DNA from: an uncultured Oscillochloris sp.
Lineage (GTDB): Bacteria; Chloroflexota; Chloroflexia; Chloroflexales; Chloroflexaceae
Direction: 5' to 3'
Length of the DNA stretch: 6,391 bases
NCBI GenBank assembly: GCA_903877945.1
Contig: CAIRFY010000260.1
Location: 1 to 6,391 of the forward strand
Of this stretch, positions 5,122 to 6,391 are shown piece after piece. Each line of letters begins with the position of its first letter. Positions within the stretch are counted from its first letter, which is position 1. The position numbers and the translations under genes were made by a program. A model generated the notes under the pieces. The model had not been told where the DNA came from. It saw nothing but the letters and a program-made list of their open reading frames with translations, and ran no database searches.

Positions 5122-5129
5122 GGGTTGTC

Positions 5130-6391
5130 ATGAACACACTCACCGCAATCACATCTGAACTGGCCGGCCTGCCTGAAGTCGGACAGGTCGCCGAGGCTCT
5201 CACCGGGGCGGCTACGCGCATGCGCTTGTCTCCCCTGCCCAGTGCCGCCAGGACGCCGCTGGTGGCCGCCCTGGCTCGCCACGCCCGCGCCCCCCTGCTC
5301 TATGTCACGATCAACGCTGAGGCCGCTCTGCGCGCCGCAGACGATCTGCGCCAGTGGCTTGGCCCCGCTGCGGTGCTGCTCTACCCCGCCAGCGATTCCA
5401 TGCCGTATGAACACACGTCTCCCGGCGACGAGGTGATCGCCCGCAGGCTGCGGGTGCTGCAGGCTTTGAGTGTGCGCCCTCCTCCGTCCGCCCTCGTGAT
5501 CGTCGCCCCACTCAAGGCTCTGCTCCAATCTACCCTTACGCCTGAGGAGTTGGCGGGAGCGAGTATGGCCCTGGGTCTGGGTCAGATGTTGAGCCAGGAC
5601 ACACTGCTCCGCACGCTGATTGGGCAGGGCTACCGCCCCTCTGCCGCCGTCGAGAGTCCCGGCGAGTTGAGCCGACGCGGCGGGATCGTCGATGTGTGGC
5701 CCAGCGCCGACGAGCGGCCCCTGCGCATCGAGTTCTTTGGCGACGAGATCGATAGCCTGCGCCGCTTCGACCCGGCCTCCCAGCGCAGCGACCAGCGCGT
5801 TGATAATGCCGTGATCAGTCCGCCTCACGAGATTCCGCTCTGGAACCGCGATCTGGCGCTCACGCGCATTGCTGCCCTCGATGTCTCTGGGCTGCGCCGC
5901 GAGTCCCGTGCCGAGTGGGACGCCGCCCTCGCTCACCTCGACCTTGGGGAGCGGTTCGAGGGCCGCGCCTTCTACGCCCCGTTCTTCCGCGACTCGGATC
6001 TCAGTCCTCAGCCCTCAACCCTTCTGAGGCATCTGCCGCCTGGCAGCGCGGTGCTACTCTCCGAGGGCCATATGCTGGCTCACCACGCCGCCGAGATCGC
6101 TGACCATGCCGAGTCCCAGCGGCGCAAGCTGATCGACCAGGGCGAACTGCCCCCCGACTTCCCCCGACCCTACTTCACCTGGGAGGAGTTAATGCACAAT
6201 GCAAAATGCAAAATGCAAAATGCAAAATGCACGATGCACAATGCAGAGTCAGGTGATTGCACAATGCAAGATGCACAATGCACAATGCACAATGCAGAGT
6301 CAGGTGATTGCACAATGCAAGATGCACAATGCAAGATGCAAGATGCACAATGCACGATGCACAATGCAGAGTCAGGTGATTGCACAATGCA
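5130..6391 (+). CDS. mfd: Transcription-repair coupling factor Mfd, N-terminal part, with in-frame repeat array; runs off the window
   Basis: Mfd removes RNA polymerase stalled at DNA lesions and recruits UvrA for nucleotide excision repair. The first 354 residues match the UvrB-homologous N-terminal module: YPASDSMPYEHTSP (85-98), VIARRLRVLQAL (102-113), LVIVAPLKALLQ (122-133), GYRP (167-170), GELSRRGGIVDVWP (178-191), RIEFFGDEIDSLRRFD (199-214), then AFYAPFF (280-286) and PYFTWEEL (347-354), equivalent to the end of this module in E. coli Mfd. From residue 355 the expected sequence is replaced by at least 66 residues of MxxAxCx heptapeptides and MHNAESGDCT decapeptides encoded by tandem heptanucleotides, with no stop to the window edge. 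ATG 5130 is the first start after an in-frame TAG at 5091; its Shine-Dalgarno is poor. Helicase and RNA-polymerase-interacting domains lie outside. The gene may be intact with a tolerated insert, phase-variable or disrupted; identity of the first 354 residues is secure. Confidence 0.9.
   Translation, partial: MNTLTAITSELAGLPEVGQVAEALTGAATRMRLSPLPSAARTPLVAALARHARAPLLYVTINAEAALRAADDLRQWLGPAAVLLYPASDSMPYEHTSPGDEVIARRLRVLQALSVRPPPSALVIVAPLKALLQSTLTPEELAGASMALGLGQMLSQDTLLRTLIGQGYRPSAAVESPGELSRRGGIVDVWPSADERPLRIEFFGDEIDSLRRFDPASQRSDQRVDNAVISPPHEIPLWNRDLALTRIAALDVSGLRRESRAEWDAALAHLDLGERFEGRAFYAPFFRDSDLSPQPSTLLRHLPPGSAVLLSEGHMLAHHAAEIADHAESQRRKLIDQGELPPDFPRPYFTWEELMHNAKCKMQNAKCTMHNAESGDCTMQDAQCTMHNAESGDCTMQDAQCKMQDAQCTMHNAESGDCTM
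6192..6391 (+). repeat. Tandem ATGCAMR heptanucleotide array with 15-bp spacers, inside mfd
   Basis: The array opens with seven heptads and a partial eighth (ATGCACA, four ATGCAAA, ATGCACG, ATGCACA, then ATGCA). It is then punctuated by three copies of GAGTCAGGTGATTGC at 6246-6260, 6297-6311 and 6369-6383, spaced 51 and 72 bp apart, a difference of exactly three heptads. Heptad variants (ATGCAAA, ATGCACA, ATGCAAG, ATGCACG) differ only in the last two bases. In the mfd frame 21 bp gives one heptapeptide M-(H/Q)-(N/D)-A-(K/Q)-C-(K/T) and the spacer region gives MHNAESGDCT. The array continues past the right edge. It is AT-rich and unlike the GC-rich mfd code before it. Comparable heptanucleotide arrays (STRRs) are known from cyanobacteria, usually between genes. 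Confidence 0.92.

Noticed and set aside
5100..5936. 278-codon minus-strand frame opposite mfd
   Set aside because: The plus strand encodes unmistakable Mfd motifs across the same bases, so this is a shadow frame; its end overlaps the terminator-like hairpin.
6170..6387. Two overlapping Cys-rich minus-strand frames in the heptad array
   Set aside because: Heptanucleotide repeats without stops stay open in several frames by construction. No start context or family supports them, while the plus frame continues a real gene.
6192..6391. CRISPR array
   Set aside because: The repeats are 7-bp units with a constant 15-bp interruption, not 25-37-bp repeats with unique spacers.

Overview
The window reads as part of a GC-rich bacterial chromosome, most likely a member of the Chloroflexota (Chloroflexales-like). 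This is an inference from gene content (class III fructose-1,6-bisphosphatase, MTAP-type phosphorylase, stand-alone F420 biosynthesis genes) and from intergenic DNA crowded with small palindromic elements and heptanucleotide repeats. No rRNA or other taxonomic marker is present, so the phylum is a moderate-confidence guess.

Layout. Positions 76-4700 hold four genes on the minus strand, transcribed right to left: mtnP (S-methyl-5'-thioadenosine phosphorylase), cofE (coenzyme F420-0:L-glutamate ligase), a nitroreductase-fold gene resembling the C-terminal half of actinobacterial FbiB (probable dehydro-F420-0 reductase), and a class III fructose-1,6-bisphosphatase (fbp). Each has a recognisable Shine-Dalgarno sequence. 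The nitroreductase and fbp genes are 15 bp apart; the other gaps are filled by hairpins and a mobile element. Two adjacent genes together rebuild the two-domain FbiB enzyme, so F420 maturation is the clearest theme of the cluster. Positions 4701-5129 form a divergent intergenic region with two palindromic REP/MITE-like elements, a possible promoter and a terminator-like hairpin. From 5130 to the right edge runs the 5' part of mfd (transcription-repair coupling factor) on the plus strand, a gene that stays open to the window end.

Most notable observations. (1) The mfd reading frame runs, without a stop, through about 200 bp of ATGCAMR heptanucleotide repeats interrupted by three copies of a 15-bp spacer. 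This adds at least 66 codons of a Met/Cys-rich repeat peptide where the conserved Mfd N-terminal module should lead into the next domain. Because 7 is not a multiple of 3, gain or loss of single heptads would switch the frame, so this could be a phase-variable DNA-repair gene, a tolerated insertion or a broken gene. (2) A 177-bp non-coding element with 16-bp terminal inverted repeats has inserted at the very end of mtnP. It is flanked by a 14-bp direct repeat that contains the last two codons and stop of mtnP, so the gene end was preserved.
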